DNA from: Mesobacillus zeae
Lineage (GTDB): Bacteria > Bacillota > Bacilli > Bacillales > Cytobacillaceae
Assembly (NCBI RefSeq): GCF_003570705.1
Contig: NZ_QWVT01000015.1
Location: forward strand, 62,001-126,000
Direction: 5' to 3'
Length of the DNA stretch: 64,000 nt
Shown here: piece after piece, positions 14,880 to 24,423 of the stretch
Layout of the letters: every line of letters starts with the position of its first letter
Numbering within the stretch: position 1 is the stretch's first letter
Program-made: the position numbers and the translations under genes
The notes under the pieces: model-generated
The model's input: the letters and a program-made list of their open reading frames with translations, nothing else
Told to the model about the DNA's origin: nothing
Databases searched by the model: none

Positions 14880-16145
14880 TTAACTCTTGCTTTTTTCCGG
14901 TTTGATAGCCACGAATGTTGCAGCTGCCGCAGCCAGGCTTAACCCGGTTAATAAGAAAAACATCATTTTTTCTGAGTTTTTCATCATCAATGCAATGACT
15001 GGCGGGCCCGCAGCCACGCCGATAAACCGCATTGAACTGTAGATAGAGGTTATTGTACCGCGCTCTTCTTTCTCAATGCTTTCTGTGATGAGAGCATCAA
15101 GTGGCGGCAGACTGGCACCAATGCCAATGCCGCTTATCAGGAACATCGTAATAATAAACCATAGGTCTTTTGAAAAACCGAGAATGGCGGTTGATATACC
15201 AAGGAGGAGAGCACCCCCGAATGCAATCCATTTCATTAGCACTTTATTTTTCTTGATCAGCTTCCCGGTCAGGAATGAAGAAAAGCACAAAACACCAAGC
15301 GGCAGGGCCAAAATCAAGCCTTTTTTCATGTATTTGATTCCATACTCCAACTCAAGTACATCCGAAAGATAAAAGAGAACACCGAACAGGACAAACATCA
15401 AGATGACCCCAATAAAGAAAATCGCGTAAAGCATACTTCCATTTTCGGTGAAAGTTAGTTTAACTTTCTTTAAAAAGTCCTTGAAAGGCAATGCTTCTTT
15501 TTTCTTTTTCGGACTTTTTACAAAAAACGCCATGAGCAAAATGGAAATGCTGCAAAGGACAGGAATGGCAAAAAAAGGTATATACCAAATGAACCCTGCC
15601 AAAAATGATCCAAGAACAGGGCTCAACACTTTACCGAGTGTGTTAGATGTTTCTATTTCTCCAAGTGCGCTGCTGACATCATTCTCACTCTCGAACATAT
15701 CGCCAACAAGCGGGAGGACAATTGGGAAGCAGCCTGCTGCACCGGCCCCCTGCAATGCCCTGCCCCCGAGGAGGATCCAGTATCCTTCCGCCCCCATAAG
15801 GGAGGCCCAACCGCAAATGGCTCCGCCTATTCCAACAAGGATGAGGCTTGGGATAATGACTTTTTTTCTTCCAATATGGTCTGAAAGATAACCTGCAATC
15901 GGAATCAGGAAAATGGCAATAACCGAATAGACCGTAATGATGAGACTCGACTGAAAAGCAGATATATTCATTTCTTTTTCCATAACCGGAAGGACTGGAA
16001 TCAGCATTGAATTTCCAAGGGTCATGACAAGAGGAATAGATGCAATTGCTAGAATGGCTGCTTTTTGCTTGCCGGCAGATTTTCCGGATTGTTTTTGAGA
16101 TGATTTCTCCCCTGGCTTGGTGAACAGTTTTTCAACATAGTTCAT
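14880..16145 (-). CDS. MFS transporter, drug efflux type
   Basis: 421 residues with about 12 membrane segments after a basic N-terminus (EKLFTKPGEKSSQKQSGKS). The MFS signature YLSDHIGRKKVIIPSLIL lies between the second and third spans, and GRALQGAGAAGCFPIVLPL is the fourth-span motif of proton antiport drug exporters. LDALITESIEKEERGTITS follows in the C-terminal half. These motifs point to a multidrug or metabolite exporter of the DHA group. The substrate cannot be told. Monocistronic on the minus strand, ending next to the toxin locus. Confidence 0.85.
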   Translation of the reverse strand: MNYVEKLFTKPGEKSSQKQSGKSAGKQKAAILAIASIPLVMTLGNSMLIPVLPVMEKEMNISAFQSSLIITVYSVIAIFLIPIAGYLSDHIGRKKVIIPSLILVGIGGAICGWASLMGAEGYWILLGGRALQGAGAAGCFPIVLPLVGDMFESENDVSSALGEIETSNTLGKVLSPVLGSFLAGFIWYIPFFAIPVLCSISILLMAFFVKSPKKKKEALPFKDFLKKVKLTFTENGSMLYAIFFIGVILMFVLFGVLFYLSDVLELEYGIKYMKKGLILALPLGVLCFSSFLTGKLIKKNKVLMKWIAFGGALLLGISTAILGFSKDLWFIITMFLISGIGIGASLPPLDALITESIEKEERGTITSIYSSMRFIGVAAGPPVIALMMKNSEKMMFFLLTGLSLAAAAATFVAIKPEKSKS

Positions 16146-16282
16146 TTCTAAACCCGCCTTTTTTTCATTCTGTTTATATTGTTGGCCTTAACCGACTATT
16201 ACAATGATGTTTTTTTTTGGTAAAATTGTTGGACGTATTAGCTGAACAAGCTAAAATAAGATAAAAACGACGAGGTGGAGAA

Positions 16283-16921
16283 ATGAAAGAAGGAGAAATC
16301 ATACAATTAAGCATTGGTCAGCCAAAGAAACATATTTGGAAAGGGAAAGAGGAAAAGTCGGCAATTGGAAAATCAGGAGTCAAGGAAGCATTGCTCACAA
16401 GAGCAGGGTTCATAGGTGATGGAGTCGGGAATCCAGAATTTCATGGCGGGGCAGACCGGGCTGTTTGCCTTTATTCATATAACCATTATCCGTTGTGGGA
16501 ACAAATGACTGGGGAAAAGATGAACCCGCCTGCATTCGGAGAAAATATTACAGTTGGCGGCATGGTGGAAAGTAATGTTTTTATAGGGGATGTTTTCCAA
16601 GTGGGGAATGCAGTCTTGCAAATATCTCAAGGCAGGATTCCGTGTTCGACGATATCTAAGCATAATGATGTGGATACCCTTTTAAAAAGAGTAGTTGAGA
16701 CAGGGTTTACTGGTTATTTTTTCAGAGTGGTGGAAGAAGGGACAATCAGGGAAGGAGACCGGCTTGTTCTGCTGGAGAGGGAGCAGGAGGTTATTTCTAT
16801 CCTAAAGGCCCACAGGCTCCTTTTTCACGAACAAAAGCATTACAGGGATATAGAAACCGCTCTTGGGATTGATACTCTTGCCGAAGCATGGAAGGAAAGG
16901 TTAGGCCGCCTTCTTTCTTAA
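16283..16921 (+). CDS. MOSC domain protein (YiiM/YflK type)
   Basis: 212 residues. The MOSC sulfur-carrier fold is marked by FHGGADRAVCLYSYNHYPLW, then PPAFGENITVGG, GDVFQVGNAVLQISQGRIPC and STISKHND. The conserved cysteine is in RIPCSTI. A C-terminal helical extension (about 160-212) is the YiiM-type 3-alpha domain. Related proteins (YiiM, YcbX, mARC) take part in molybdenum-cofactor-dependent reduction of N-hydroxylated compounds. A regulatory or sulfur-transfer role is inferred. Start ATG follows GAGGTGGAG. Confidence 0.86.
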   Translation: MKEGEIIQLSIGQPKKHIWKGKEEKSAIGKSGVKEALLTRAGFIGDGVGNPEFHGGADRAVCLYSYNHYPLWEQMTGEKMNPPAFGENITVGGMVESNVFIGDVFQVGNAVLQISQGRIPCSTISKHNDVDTLLKRVVETGFTGYFFRVVEEGTIREGDRLVLLEREQEVISILKAHRLLFHEQKHYRDIETALGIDTLAEAWKERLGRLLS

Positions 16922-16949
16922 TCTTTTTAGCAGGCATATACAGAGCGGA

Positions 16950-16974
16950 GAATCCGGCAATGGAAGCCGGATTC
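16950..16974. terminator. Convergent terminator
   Basis: GAATCCGGC and GCCGGATTC arms, followed by ATTTTCTTCC on the plus strand. It overlaps the stop of the minus-strand methyltransferase and separates two converging genes. Confidence 0.7.
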
Positions 16975-17572
16975 ATTTTCTTCCTCTGACACAGACGGTA
17001 AGAACCGGCCTTACTTTTTTAAAGCTGACTTTGATATCATTGTATCCTGCCATCAGCAAATCTTCTTTTATTTTCACGCCGAGCCGCCTGGCGGTTTCAT
17101 CATCCGCTCCTTCTTCGCGGGGCTGGACAGTGATTGTCAGCTCCCCATCTTTATTAAGCAATTCCCGAATATTCACAAGGGATTCATGGGGTCTTTTCCA
17201 AAGAGGATAGTTATTTACTGAAAAAACTTTATTATAGGTTATTCCAGGGGCGAAATCGTGGATATCTACATTGAAAAGCAGTACTATTCCTTTCATGATG
17301 CCATCATGATTCTTTTTATCTGCTTCTTCCTTCATTTTTGCCGAAACGTCAACACCGTGAATAGTGATATCCTTATTCGCTGAGGCAATTTCCCTGATAG
17401 CGAATCCGGGCCCGTAGCCAATCTCGAGAATTCTTTCACCTGGTGACGGCTGGACATATTGAAGGGTCCATCTGTTGATTTTGCGATTCTCAAAGAACAT
17501 CACACACCCGGCTATTTTTCCTAATATTCCTTTTGGCTTTTCAAACTGTCTGGCCATGATATCATTGATCAT
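16973..17572 (-). CDS. Class I SAM-dependent methyltransferase
   Basis: 199 residues from ATG at 17572, chosen because AGAGGGTG stands six bases upstream. Longer in-frame starts lack a site. SAM-binding motif I is ILEIGYGPGFAIREIA, then GVDVSAKMKEEA and a motif-IV-like KVFSVNNYPLW. The N-terminal half has GILGKIAGCVMFFENRKIN and WTLQYVQPSPGE. It resembles small methyltransferases of the ubiE-like fold present in many Bacillus, with unknown substrate. It converges on the MOSC gene. Nothing links the two functionally. Confidence 0.82.
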   Translation of the reverse strand: MINDIMARQFEKPKGILGKIAGCVMFFENRKINRWTLQYVQPSPGERILEIGYGPGFAIREIASANKDITIHGVDVSAKMKEEADKKNHDGIMKGIVLLFNVDIHDFAPGITYNKVFSVNNYPLWKRPHESLVNIRELLNKDGELTITVQPREEGADDETARRLGVKIKEDLLMAGYNDIKVSFKKVRPVLTVCVRGRK

Positions 17573-17773
17573 TTTATGCACCCTCTTCTCATTCATATTA
17601 TTGCTGATTCCCTTAATTGCTGTCGTATCAAACACTTTAAAACCTTCCAGCAATTTTATTTCTCGGGAAAGCGCATAACAAGACAGAGAAAGACAATATT
17701 TGTGGAGAATCCGGAATAGAATAGGAAGTTGTCGAATGGAGACTCACAAAAAAGGCGTTTGTTTGAATCTTTG

Positions 17774-17806
17774 ACCTATCTCCTTGCTATTGTCGAGGAG
17801 ATAGGT
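17774..17806. repeat. Perfect 11-bp inverted repeat upstream of mnmH
   Basis: ACCTATCTCCT (17774-17784), 11-base spacer, AGGAGATAGGT (17796-17806). No T run follows, so it is not an obvious terminator. It lies about 75 bases before the mnmH start and 200 bases from the divergent methyltransferase, within a 308-base gap that has no other gene. It may be an operator or RNA hairpin. Confidence 0.5.
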
Positions 17807-17880
17807 GTAAAATAGGAGAGTTTTTAGACGTAAAAAAAATGAAATACTATTGTATTACTCCCTTGGAGGATTGATTTTAT

Positions 17881-18945
17881 ATGAAAGACATTACCGTGGA
17901 AGAGCTTATTGGGTCAAACGAATTTATTCCTGTAGATGTCAGGTCTCCTATTGAACATAAAGAAGCATCAATCCCAGGTTCTGTGAATATTCCGTTATTC
18001 TCAGATGAAGAACGGCGGGAAATCGGTATTCTTTATAAAAAGTCTGGCGAAATGGCTGCAAGATGGAGGGCGATGGAGGTGGTATCTCCTAAGCTCCCTG
18101 ACATTCTGGGCCAGTTTAGGAACCTGGCTGAAACAGGTGCTACGCCCGTTGTCCACTGCTGGCGCGGAGGCATGAGGAGTAAAGCGGTTGCCACCTTTCT
18201 GGAATACTCGGGGTGTGAGTCCATTCGCCTCAGCGGGGGCTACAGGGCATTCAGGGAATATATCCTCGAAGAGATTCCGATGCTTCTTCCCAAGAAAGCT
18301 GTTATTATCCACGGCATGACAGGGACTGGCAAGACAGACATACTTCACGAACTGCAGGCTAAAGGATATCCTGTTCTCGATTTGGAACAAATGGCGAACC
18401 ACCGGGGCTCGCTATTTGGCATGATTGGAACAGGTGACGGCTATAACCAAAAAACCTTTGATGCACTTTTGTTCAAGCGGCTTAATGAAATGAAAGGCGC
18501 ACCATACTTTATCATGGAAGCCGAGAGCAAAAGGATTGGACGGGCTGTCCAGCCTGACAGCATGCTTGACCGCAAGAAGGATGCCATCCATTTATTTGTC
18601 CATTCATCCATTGAGAAAAGAGTGGAGCGCATCATGGCAGAATATGTGATCCCATACCAGGGACAAGGCTGGTTTCGTGAAGAGGTGCTTGACAAGATCA
18701 GGAAAATTGAAAAACGCTTGAAAAATGTACCGCTTGCGGAAGAACTCGAACAAGCGGTATTGGGTGAAAATTATCCGGAAGTGATCAGGATTCTTCTTAT
18801 ACACTATTATGATCCAAGATACACCCATGCTTTAGGTGAATATGAAGCAAAGTTCATCGAGATAGACGGAGACCATGACAGCGGGGCAGCTTCGTTGATT
18901 GAGGAACATTTGCCCAAAGCGGTTAGGGCAGGCAAAGCAATGTGA
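17881..18945 (+). CDS. mnmH: tRNA 2-selenouridine synthase
   Basis: 354 residues. An N-terminal rhodanese domain (about 5-125) with VDVRSPIEHKEASIPGSVNIP and the catalytic loop VVHCWRGGMRSKAVATFLEYSG is fused to a P-loop domain with IIHGMTGTGKTDILHEL (about 135-150). This is the MnmH/YbbB architecture, which replaces sulfur by selenium in 2-thiouridine of tRNA wobble positions through a geranylated intermediate. Selenophosphate from SelD is needed for the selenium step. No selD, selA or tRNA-Sec is in the window. Start follows TTGGAGG. The gene stands alone with its own terminator. Confidence 0.92.
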   Translation: MKDITVEELIGSNEFIPVDVRSPIEHKEASIPGSVNIPLFSDEERREIGILYKKSGEMAARWRAMEVVSPKLPDILGQFRNLAETGATPVVHCWRGGMRSKAVATFLEYSGCESIRLSGGYRAFREYILEEIPMLLPKKAVIIHGMTGTGKTDILHELQAKGYPVLDLEQMANHRGSLFGMIGTGDGYNQKTFDALLFKRLNEMKGAPYFIMEAESKRIGRAVQPDSMLDRKKDAIHLFVHSSIEKRVERIMAEYVIPYQGQGWFREEVLDKIRKIEKRLKNVPLAEELEQAVLGENYPEVIRILLIHYYDPRYTHALGEYEAKFIEIDGDHDSGAASLIEEHLPKAVRAGKAM

Positions 18946-18946
18946 A

Positions 18947-18978
18947 AGAGGACGGGGAATAGTTTCCCGTCCTTTTTT
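18947..18978 (+). terminator. Intrinsic terminator of mnmH
   Basis: AGGACGGG, loop, CCCGTCC followed by TTTTTT. Confidence 0.85.
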
Positions 18979-19079
18979 GCATAGTTTGATATTGAAAAAT
19001 TCTATAATTTGTCACATGAAAATTCGGAATATTTCTTATATAATATAGTCAGAGTCACATACTGCGGGAGGTCCTGAAC

Positions 19080-19316
19080 ATGCGTGAATCTAAAAATTGC
19101 TACCACCGCTTTTCTGTACATGAAGAAAACCTGGGATTTATCACGAATGACGGAATCGATCTATTTGTTGCTGGATCCCGATTCCAAAAATGCATCAGCT
19201 GCGGGCATATGGAGTTTATGGTCGAAACAAGCGAACTGATTGAAGAAGCATTGAATGAGAAGAGAAATGAACCGCAGACCCCTAAAAACCTATATTACAA
19301 CCTTATCCACCTATAG
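19080..19316 (+). CDS. Small conserved-looking protein, function unknown
   Basis: 78 residues from ATG 19080 with GGGAGGT eight bases upstream. The middle holds FQKCISCGHMEFMVETSEL, a single CxxC knuckle, with another cysteine at C7. It is rich in charged residues and has no membrane segment or signal peptide. I do not recognise the family. The good ribosome site, a terminator just after the stop and the absence of a competing frame support a real gene. Confidence 0.65.
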   Translation: MRESKNCYHRFSVHEENLGFITNDGIDLFVAGSRFQKCISCGHMEFMVETSELIEEALNEKRNEPQTPKNLYYNLIHL

Positions 19317-19382
19317 TAATGAGCCGCTGAGCATGTGTATATGGAACATAACGGAAGTGTCGGTGTTGATAGATGGAAAGTA

Positions 19383-19413
19383 AACCCTCAATTTATCGTT
19401 GGGGGTTTTTGTT
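19383..19413 (+). terminator. Intrinsic terminator
   Basis: AACCCTCAA, seven-base loop, TTGGGGGTT and a T run. Confidence 0.75.
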
Positions 19414-19496
19414 TTGAATAAAAAAATTTTTTTACAATAAAGTTATTTAATGGTTTAGTAATTTTGCGGTTTTCACTATCTACAGAGTCAAAACCT

Positions 19497-19544
19497 TTGT
19501 ACATATAGATTAGCAATGTTAAAATGGCTATGAAAACGTTTTTC
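19497..19544 (+). promoter_or_regulatory. odhAB promoter with overlapping cre-like site
   Basis: -35 TTGTAC (19497-19502), 17-base spacer, -10 TAAAAT (19520-19525). TGAAAACGTTTTTC at 19531-19544 matches the CcpA cre consensus TGWAARCGNTTWCA at 12 of 14 places and starts at the predicted transcription start. This suits catabolite repression of 2-oxoglutarate dehydrogenase, which is known for B. subtilis odhAB. Confidence 0.65.
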
Positions 19545-19636
19545 CCCAGAATTTTAACATTATTCTATTTACCTTCTTTGACAAATGATGGGGATGTACA
19601 ACCAACAAAAATATGAAATGGTAGGCGAGTTTTTTT

Positions 19637-22462
19637 ATGAAAAAACCTGCTGGCGGCCAAGAGGCAGCCTGGCCTGATTTATTCGGGCCCAATCTTGGTT
19701 ATGTAGTCGAGATGTATGAGAAGTACCAGGAAGATCCAGAATCTATTGATCCTGAAATCAGGGGCTATTTTGATCAGGGGTTTATCCCGGAAATACCACA
19801 GTCCACTATAAGTGTTGCTTCAACTCAGTCAACTGGAGCTCAAGGCTACAGTCCTGACAAAGTAGCAGCAGCTCTCATGATGGCTGAACACATAAGGGCA
19901 TATGGGCACCTGTCTGCTGACGTGTTTCCCTTGAAGAATATGTCTTACAGTGATCCACGTATGGATGAAAAAGAGTGGGGGCTTACAGCTGGGGATTTAG
20001 CACAAATTCCTGCAAAGCTCATCTCGCCCAATGCTCCTGACTCCGTCAAAAATGGGGCGGACGCTATGGAACATTTAAAGAAAGTTTACACAAACACAAT
20101 TTCATTCCAATTCCACCATGTACATGACATTGAAGAAAAGAACTGGTTGCGAAGGAAGATTGAAAACGGAAGCGTTTCCACTCCACTTCATGTCAGGAAA
20201 AAAACTTCATTGCTAAAGCGCCTTACTGAAACGGAGGAGTTCGAAAGATACCTCCACCGAACATTTGTCGGGCAAAAACGGTTTTCAATTGAGGGACTTG
20301 AAACAATGGTTCCGCTTCTAGATGAGGTTATCGCAGAATCCGTCCATGATGGCGTTGAAACAGTGAACATCGGGATGGCTCACCGCGGCCGCTTGAACGT
20401 TCTTGCACATGTGCTGGGTAAACCATATGAAATGATTTTTGCTGAATTCCAGCATGCACCTAATAAAGAGCTGGTGCCGTCTGAAGGGTCGATCGGCATC
20501 AATTACGGCTGGACCGGGGATGTAAAGTACCATCTTGGCCTTGATCGGCAAATTAAGTCGGATAACACTAAACGGGTCAGGGTGACACTTGCCAATAACC
20601 CAAGCCATCTGGAATTTGCAGGTGCAGTTGTTGAAGGTTTCACTCGTGCAGCCCAGGATGACAGGGAGGCGCCTGGTTATCCGGAACAGACTCCTGCAAA
20701 AGCGCTTGCGATTTTAATTCATGGCGATGCAGCTTTCCCGGGCCAGGGAATTGTTGCCGAAACACTGAATCTAAGCAGACTTTCCGGCTATAACACTGGC
20801 GGTACCATACATGTCATTGCAAATAATACGATTGGGTTCACCACAGAGTCTTCTGACTCAAGGTCCACCCGTTATGCCAGTGACCTTGCAAAAGGGTACG
20901 AAATTCCAATCCTGCATGTCAACGCAGACGACCCTGAAGCCGTTGTTGCTGCAGCCAGGCTTGCTGCAGAATATAGAACTGTATTCGGGAAGGATTTCCT
21001 TATCGACTTGATTGGCTACCGCCGATACGGTCATAACGAAATGGATGAACCGATGACAACAAATCCGCAGATGTACAAGCTCATCCGCCAGCATCCTACA
21101 ACGTGTACTTTGTATGCGGAATACCTTCTTAAAGAAGGTATTATGGATACTGCCAAGAAGGAAGAAATAGATAAAGCTGTGGCAGATAAACTGTCGGCTG
21201 CCTACGAGAAAGTTCCGGCAGAAAGCACGCACGAAATGGAAGAAACAAATCCTCCAGAAATAATCGAGAACGGGCTGCCGCAAATTGATACTTCAGTAAA
21301 AATCGACAGGCTTAAGAAAATCAATGAAGATCTATTGATATGGCCGGCCGATTTTAAAGTATTTGGCAAGCTGGATAAAATCCTGAAGAGAAGACAGGGC
21401 GCTTTTGATGAGAACGGAAAAGTGGACTGGGGCCTTGCGGAGACGATGGCTTATGCTACCATTCTTGCAGATGGAACACCAGTCAGGCTTTCAGGACAGG
21501 ATTCGGAACGCGGCACCTTTGCCCAGAGGAACATTGTGCTTCATGACAGCGAGACGGGAAGGCAGTTTTCCCCACTTCATACATTGCCTGATGCAAAAGC
21601 ATCATTTGATGTACACAACAGCCCGCTATCAGAAGCAGCTGTACTGGGCTTTGAATATGGATACAATGTCTTTTCGCCTGAAACTCTTGTTCTTTGGGAA
21701 GCTCAATATGGGGATTTTGCAAACGCTGCACAGGTTATATTTGATCAGTTCATCGCCGCAGGGCGTGCTAAATGGGGCCAGAAGTCAGGCCTTGTCATGC
21801 TTCTGCCGCATAGTTATGAAGGCCAGGGGCCGGAGCATTCAAGTGCGAGGTTTGAACGTTTTTTAAGCCTTGCTGCAGAAAACAACTGGACGGTTGCAAA
21901 CCTGACAACCGCCGCACAATATTTCCATATTTTACGTCGCCAGGCTGCTATCCTAAATCAGGAGACTGTCAGGCCGCTAGTACTTATGACGCCTAAAAGT
22001 CTACTGAGGCATCCGCTGGTCGCTTCAAATCCGGAAGAATTCAGCAAAGGATCTTTCCAGGCAATTATCAGGGAGCCTAAGCTCAATACAGAGCCTTCAA
22101 AGGTTGAGAGAGTCGTAATGTGCACAGGCAAGGTTGCAGTTGATCTTTCCGAGAAAGCAGATGCGGAAAAGCAAGACTTCATTGAAGTGTTAAGGATTGA
22201 AGAAATTTATCCATTCCCGCTAGAAGAACTGCGTGAAAAACTGGCGAACTTTGAAAACTTGAAAGAGATTGTCTGGGTACAGGAAGAACCGAAAAATATG
22301 GGTGCCTGGACCTTTGTTGAGCCAAGGATCAATGAAGCGGCAGGGAACGGTCTGCAGGTCCGCTATATTGGCCGGCGCAGGCGTTCAAGTCCTGCTGAAG
22401 GCGACCCGGTTATCCATAAAATGGAGCAGGCAAGAATCATTGAGGAAGCACTGACCAAATAA
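19637..22462 (+). CDS. odhA: 2-oxoglutarate dehydrogenase E1 component
   Basis: 941 residues, matching the usual Bacillus OdhA length. Start region has [20 protein letters not shown], then the thiamine-diphosphate active-site parts [48 protein letters not shown] and [10 protein letters not shown], and the C-terminal transketolase-like domain with [15 protein letters not shown] and [20 protein letters not shown]. It decarboxylates 2-oxoglutarate and passes the succinyl group to OdhB in the TCA cycle. The ribosome site before ATG 19637 is weak (GGCGAG). It forms an operon with odhB, 45 bases downstream. Confidence 0.97.
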   Translation: MKKPAGGQEAAWPDLFGPNLGYVVEMYEKYQEDPESIDPEIRGYFDQGFIPEIPQSTISVASTQSTGAQGYSPDKVAAALMMAEHIRAYGHLSADVFPLKNMSYSDPRMDEKEWGLTAGDLAQIPAKLISPNAPDSVKNGADAMEHLKKVYTNTISFQFHHVHDIEEKNWLRRKIENGSVSTPLHVRKKTSLLKRLTETEEFERYLHRTFVGQKRFSIEGLETMVPLLDEVIAESVHDGVETVNIGMAHRGRLNVLAHVLGKPYEMIFAEFQHAPNKELVPSEGSIGINYGWTGDVKYHLGLDRQIKSDNTKRVRVTLANNPSHLEFAGAVVEGFTRAAQDDREAPGYPEQTPAKALAILIHGDAAFPGQGIVAETLNLSRLSGYNTGGTIHVIANNTIGFTTESSDSRSTRYASDLAKGYEIPILHVNADDPEAVVAAARLAAEYRTVFGKDFLIDLIGYRRYGHNEMDEPMTTNPQMYKLIRQHPTTCTLYAEYLLKEGIMDTAKKEEIDKAVADKLSAAYEKVPAESTHEMEETNPPEIIENGLPQIDTSVKIDRLKKINEDLLIWPADFKVFGKLDKILKRRQGAFDENGKVDWGLAETMAYATILADGTPVRLSGQDSERGTFAQRNIVLHDSETGRQFSPLHTLPDAKASFDVHNSPLSEAAVLGFEYGYNVFSPETLVLWEAQYGDFANAAQVIFDQFIAAGRAKWGQKSGLVMLLPHSYEGQGPEHSSARFERFLSLAAENNWTVANLTTAAQYFHILRRQAAILNQETVRPLVLMTPKSLLRHPLVASNPEEFSKGSFQAIIREPKLNTEPSKVERVVMCTGKVAVDLSEKADAEKQDFIEVLRIEEIYPFPLEELREKLANFENLKEIVWVQEEPKNMGAWTFVEPRINEAAGNGLQVRYIGRRRRSSPAEGDPVIHKMEQARIIEEALTK

Positions 22463-22507
22463 TTAAATCAATATAATAGAGACAAGAAGATAAGGAGAGG
22501 ATTTTAG

Positions 22508-23794
22508 GTGGCAGAAGTAAAGGTCCCCGAATTAGCGGAATCCATTAGTGAAGGAACGATAGCCCAGTGGCTGAAACAACCCGGTGAGTTTGTGAAAAAA
22601 GGGGATTATATTGTTGAACTGGAAACCGATAAGGTGAATGTGGAAATTATCTCGGATTATGAAGGGGTAATTGCCGAACTGAAAGCCGAAGAGGGGGACA
22701 CCGTCCGAGTTGGCGAAACAATCGCTGTTATTGGTGAACAAGGAACAGCACAAATAGATACAGGCAGGGAAGCAGAATCTGTGGATGAACCTGAAGGTAA
22801 AGCTCCTGTGACTGTTACAAATAATTCTCAGAAAGAAAGCCAGCGTGAAGAGGCTTCTGGTGTGCCAGCGGAAGCAGGGCCGTCAGCTTCTGAAAAGTCA
22901 GAGGAACGCGTGATTGCTTCACCTGCAGCACGGAAGCTTGCAAGAGAAAAAGGAATCAGCCTGAGCGAGGTACCTGCAGTAGACCCACTTGGCCGTGTTC
23001 GCAAGCAAGATGTCGCTGCGTTTGACCCAGCACCAAAACAGGCGAAAACTGAGCCTGCCAAGCCCGCTGCGGTTCCGGCTGCAGATGGCAGCAAACCTGT
23101 AGAGCGGATCAAAATGTCGCGCCGTAGGCAGACCATTGCCAACAGGCTTGTAGAAGTACAGCAAACTGCGGCTATGTTAACTACTTTTAATGAAGTGGAC
23201 ATGACCAATGTAATGAATCTTAGGAAGAAGTGGAAAGACCGGTTCCAAAAAGAAAATGATGTCCGTCTAGGATTCATGTCTTTCTTTACAAAAGCGGTGG
23301 TTGCAGCATTGAAGAAATCACCATATTTAAATGCCGAGATTCAGGGGAATGAGCTTCTCCTTAAAAAATATTATGATATTGGTGTGGCCGTTTCTACAAA
23401 TGATGGCCTTGTTGTTCCGGTCATCCGTGATGCCGACAGGAAAAACTTTGCTGAGCTGGAGGGAAGCCTTGCTGAACTAGCAGAAAAAGCAAGGATCAAT
23501 AAGCTTACGCTTGGCGACCTACAGGGAGGTACTTTCACGATTACAAACGGCGGGGTATTCGGTTCCCTGATGTCGACTCCAATTCTGAATGGACCTCAGG
23601 TTGGGATTCTTGGTATGCACACTATCCAGACTCGCCCGGTTGCAATTGATGCAGAAAGAATGGAAAACAGGCCGATGATGTATATTGCCCTTTCTTATGA
23701 CCACCGTATCGTTGACGGCAAAGAGGCTGTAACTTTCCTGAAAACAGTTAAACAGTTAATAGAAGATCCAGAGTCCCTTTTGTTAGGAAGCTGA
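22508..23794 (+). CDS. odhB: Dihydrolipoyl succinyltransferase E2 component
   Basis: 428 residues from GTG at 22508, preceded by AAGGAGAGG. Lipoyl domain (about 1-80) with the lipoyl-lysine motif [10 protein letters not shown] (K42), a flexible Ala/Pro/Glu linker, a peripheral subunit-binding domain (about 140-175: [19 protein letters not shown]) and the catalytic domain ending [12 protein letters not shown] (H399, D403). It takes the succinyl group from OdhA to CoA. The E3 lipoamide dehydrogenase is not in the window. Terminator follows directly. Confidence 0.97.
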   Translation: MAEVKVPELAESISEGTIAQWLKQPGEFVKKGDYIVELETDKVNVEIISDYEGVIAELKAEEGDTVRVGETIAVIGEQGTAQIDTGREAESVDEPEGKAPVTVTNNSQKESQREEASGVPAEAGPSASEKSEERVIASPAARKLAREKGISLSEVPAVDPLGRVRKQDVAAFDPAPKQAKTEPAKPAAVPAADGSKPVERIKMSRRRQTIANRLVEVQQTAAMLTTFNEVDMTNVMNLRKKWKDRFQKENDVRLGFMSFFTKAVVAALKKSPYLNAEIQGNELLLKKYYDIGVAVSTNDGLVVPVIRDADRKNFAELEGSLAELAEKARINKLTLGDLQGGTFTITNGGVFGSLMSTPILNGPQVGILGMHTIQTRPVAIDAERMENRPMMYIALSYDHRIVDGKEAVTFLKTVKQLIEDPESLLLGS

Positions 23795-23798
23795 TTGA

Positions 23799-23833
23799 AA
23801 AAATCTTCCGCATAAAATGCGGAAGATTTTTTC
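23799..23833 (+). terminator. Intrinsic terminator of odhAB
   Basis: AAATCTTCCGC, ATAAAAT loop, GCGGAAGATTTTTT. Confidence 0.88.
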
Positions 23834-23883
23834 TTGCACTATAGTTAACATAATCATATTATTGAAAACTAAAAGGATTGTAA

Positions 23884-23915
23884 AAAAATCGCCAGGAAAG
23901 CCTCCTGGCGATTTT
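23884..23915 (-). terminator. Terminator of sda
   Basis: AAAATCGCCAGG and CCTGGCGATTTT arms. The A run to the left becomes a T run on the minus strand, just after the sda stop. Confidence 0.8.
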
Positions 23916-23927
23916 GTAAACTATACC

Positions 23928-24062
23928 TTAGCGATTTTTAAATGGCCGGAGTCCCCGGCGGGAAATTTCGTCTTTTAAAACCTTAGCCCAATCCTTATCC
24001 TGTTCCGTCTTCAATGCATCTCGATACGAAGCCACCAATTGTTCGTTGCTCATGATCTTCAT
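23928..24062 (-). CDS. sda: Sporulation histidine kinase inhibitor Sda
   Basis: A 44-residue frame on the minus strand with GAGGAGG seven bases before ATG 24062. It reads MSNEQLVASYRDAL, then DKDWAKVLKDEISRRGL and RPFKNR. The pattern L-x2-SY-x2-A, x-DW/F, EI-x-RRGL is that of the Sda helical hairpin, which binds the dimerisation domain of KinA and blocks sporulation when replication is disturbed. B. subtilis Sda is 46 residues. I see no clear cluster of DnaA boxes upstream. The call rests on motif and length. Confidence 0.75.
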   Translation of the reverse strand: MKIMSNEQLVASYRDALKTEQDKDWAKVLKDEISRRGLRPFKNR

Positions 24063-24423
24063 TTGCATTCCTCCTCGGTAAGAATGGATTGAATATTCAA
24101 TTTTTAACTATAAACTCATTGTAAAGGATTATGAAGCATTTGAAAACCCCTAAGCTTTATTTATTTAAAAAAAGTACTTTCGACATATTTCTAGTTAAAA
24201 CAAAATAGAAATACTGCGAAAAAAGTCGGGTTTGTCACTTGCTTGATTACAATTCATCATTAGCTTCCAAAATGAGTGTACTAGGATAAAGTGGTAAGCC
24301 TTAGCGGTTTTTTATATTTATTAGAAGGAATATCACTTTAAAATATTGAATATTCGAACAACGGTGTTATAGTGTTATTAAAGCGTTTCCAATAATTGTC
24401 GAGGAAAAGGGAGGAAAAAATGG
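24063..24423. promoter_or_regulatory. Divergent sda/acyl-CoA synthetase control region
   Basis: This 361-base gap has no gene. TTGAATATTCAA at 24089-24100 is a 12-bp palindrome near sda. The same 10 bases TTGAATATTC recur at 24346-24355 before the synthetase, continuing as GAAC. TTAAAGCGTTTCCA at 24378-24391 fits the cre consensus at 12 of 14 places and lies just downstream of a -10-like TATAGT, which suits catabolite repression of the synthetase. Confidence 0.5.
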
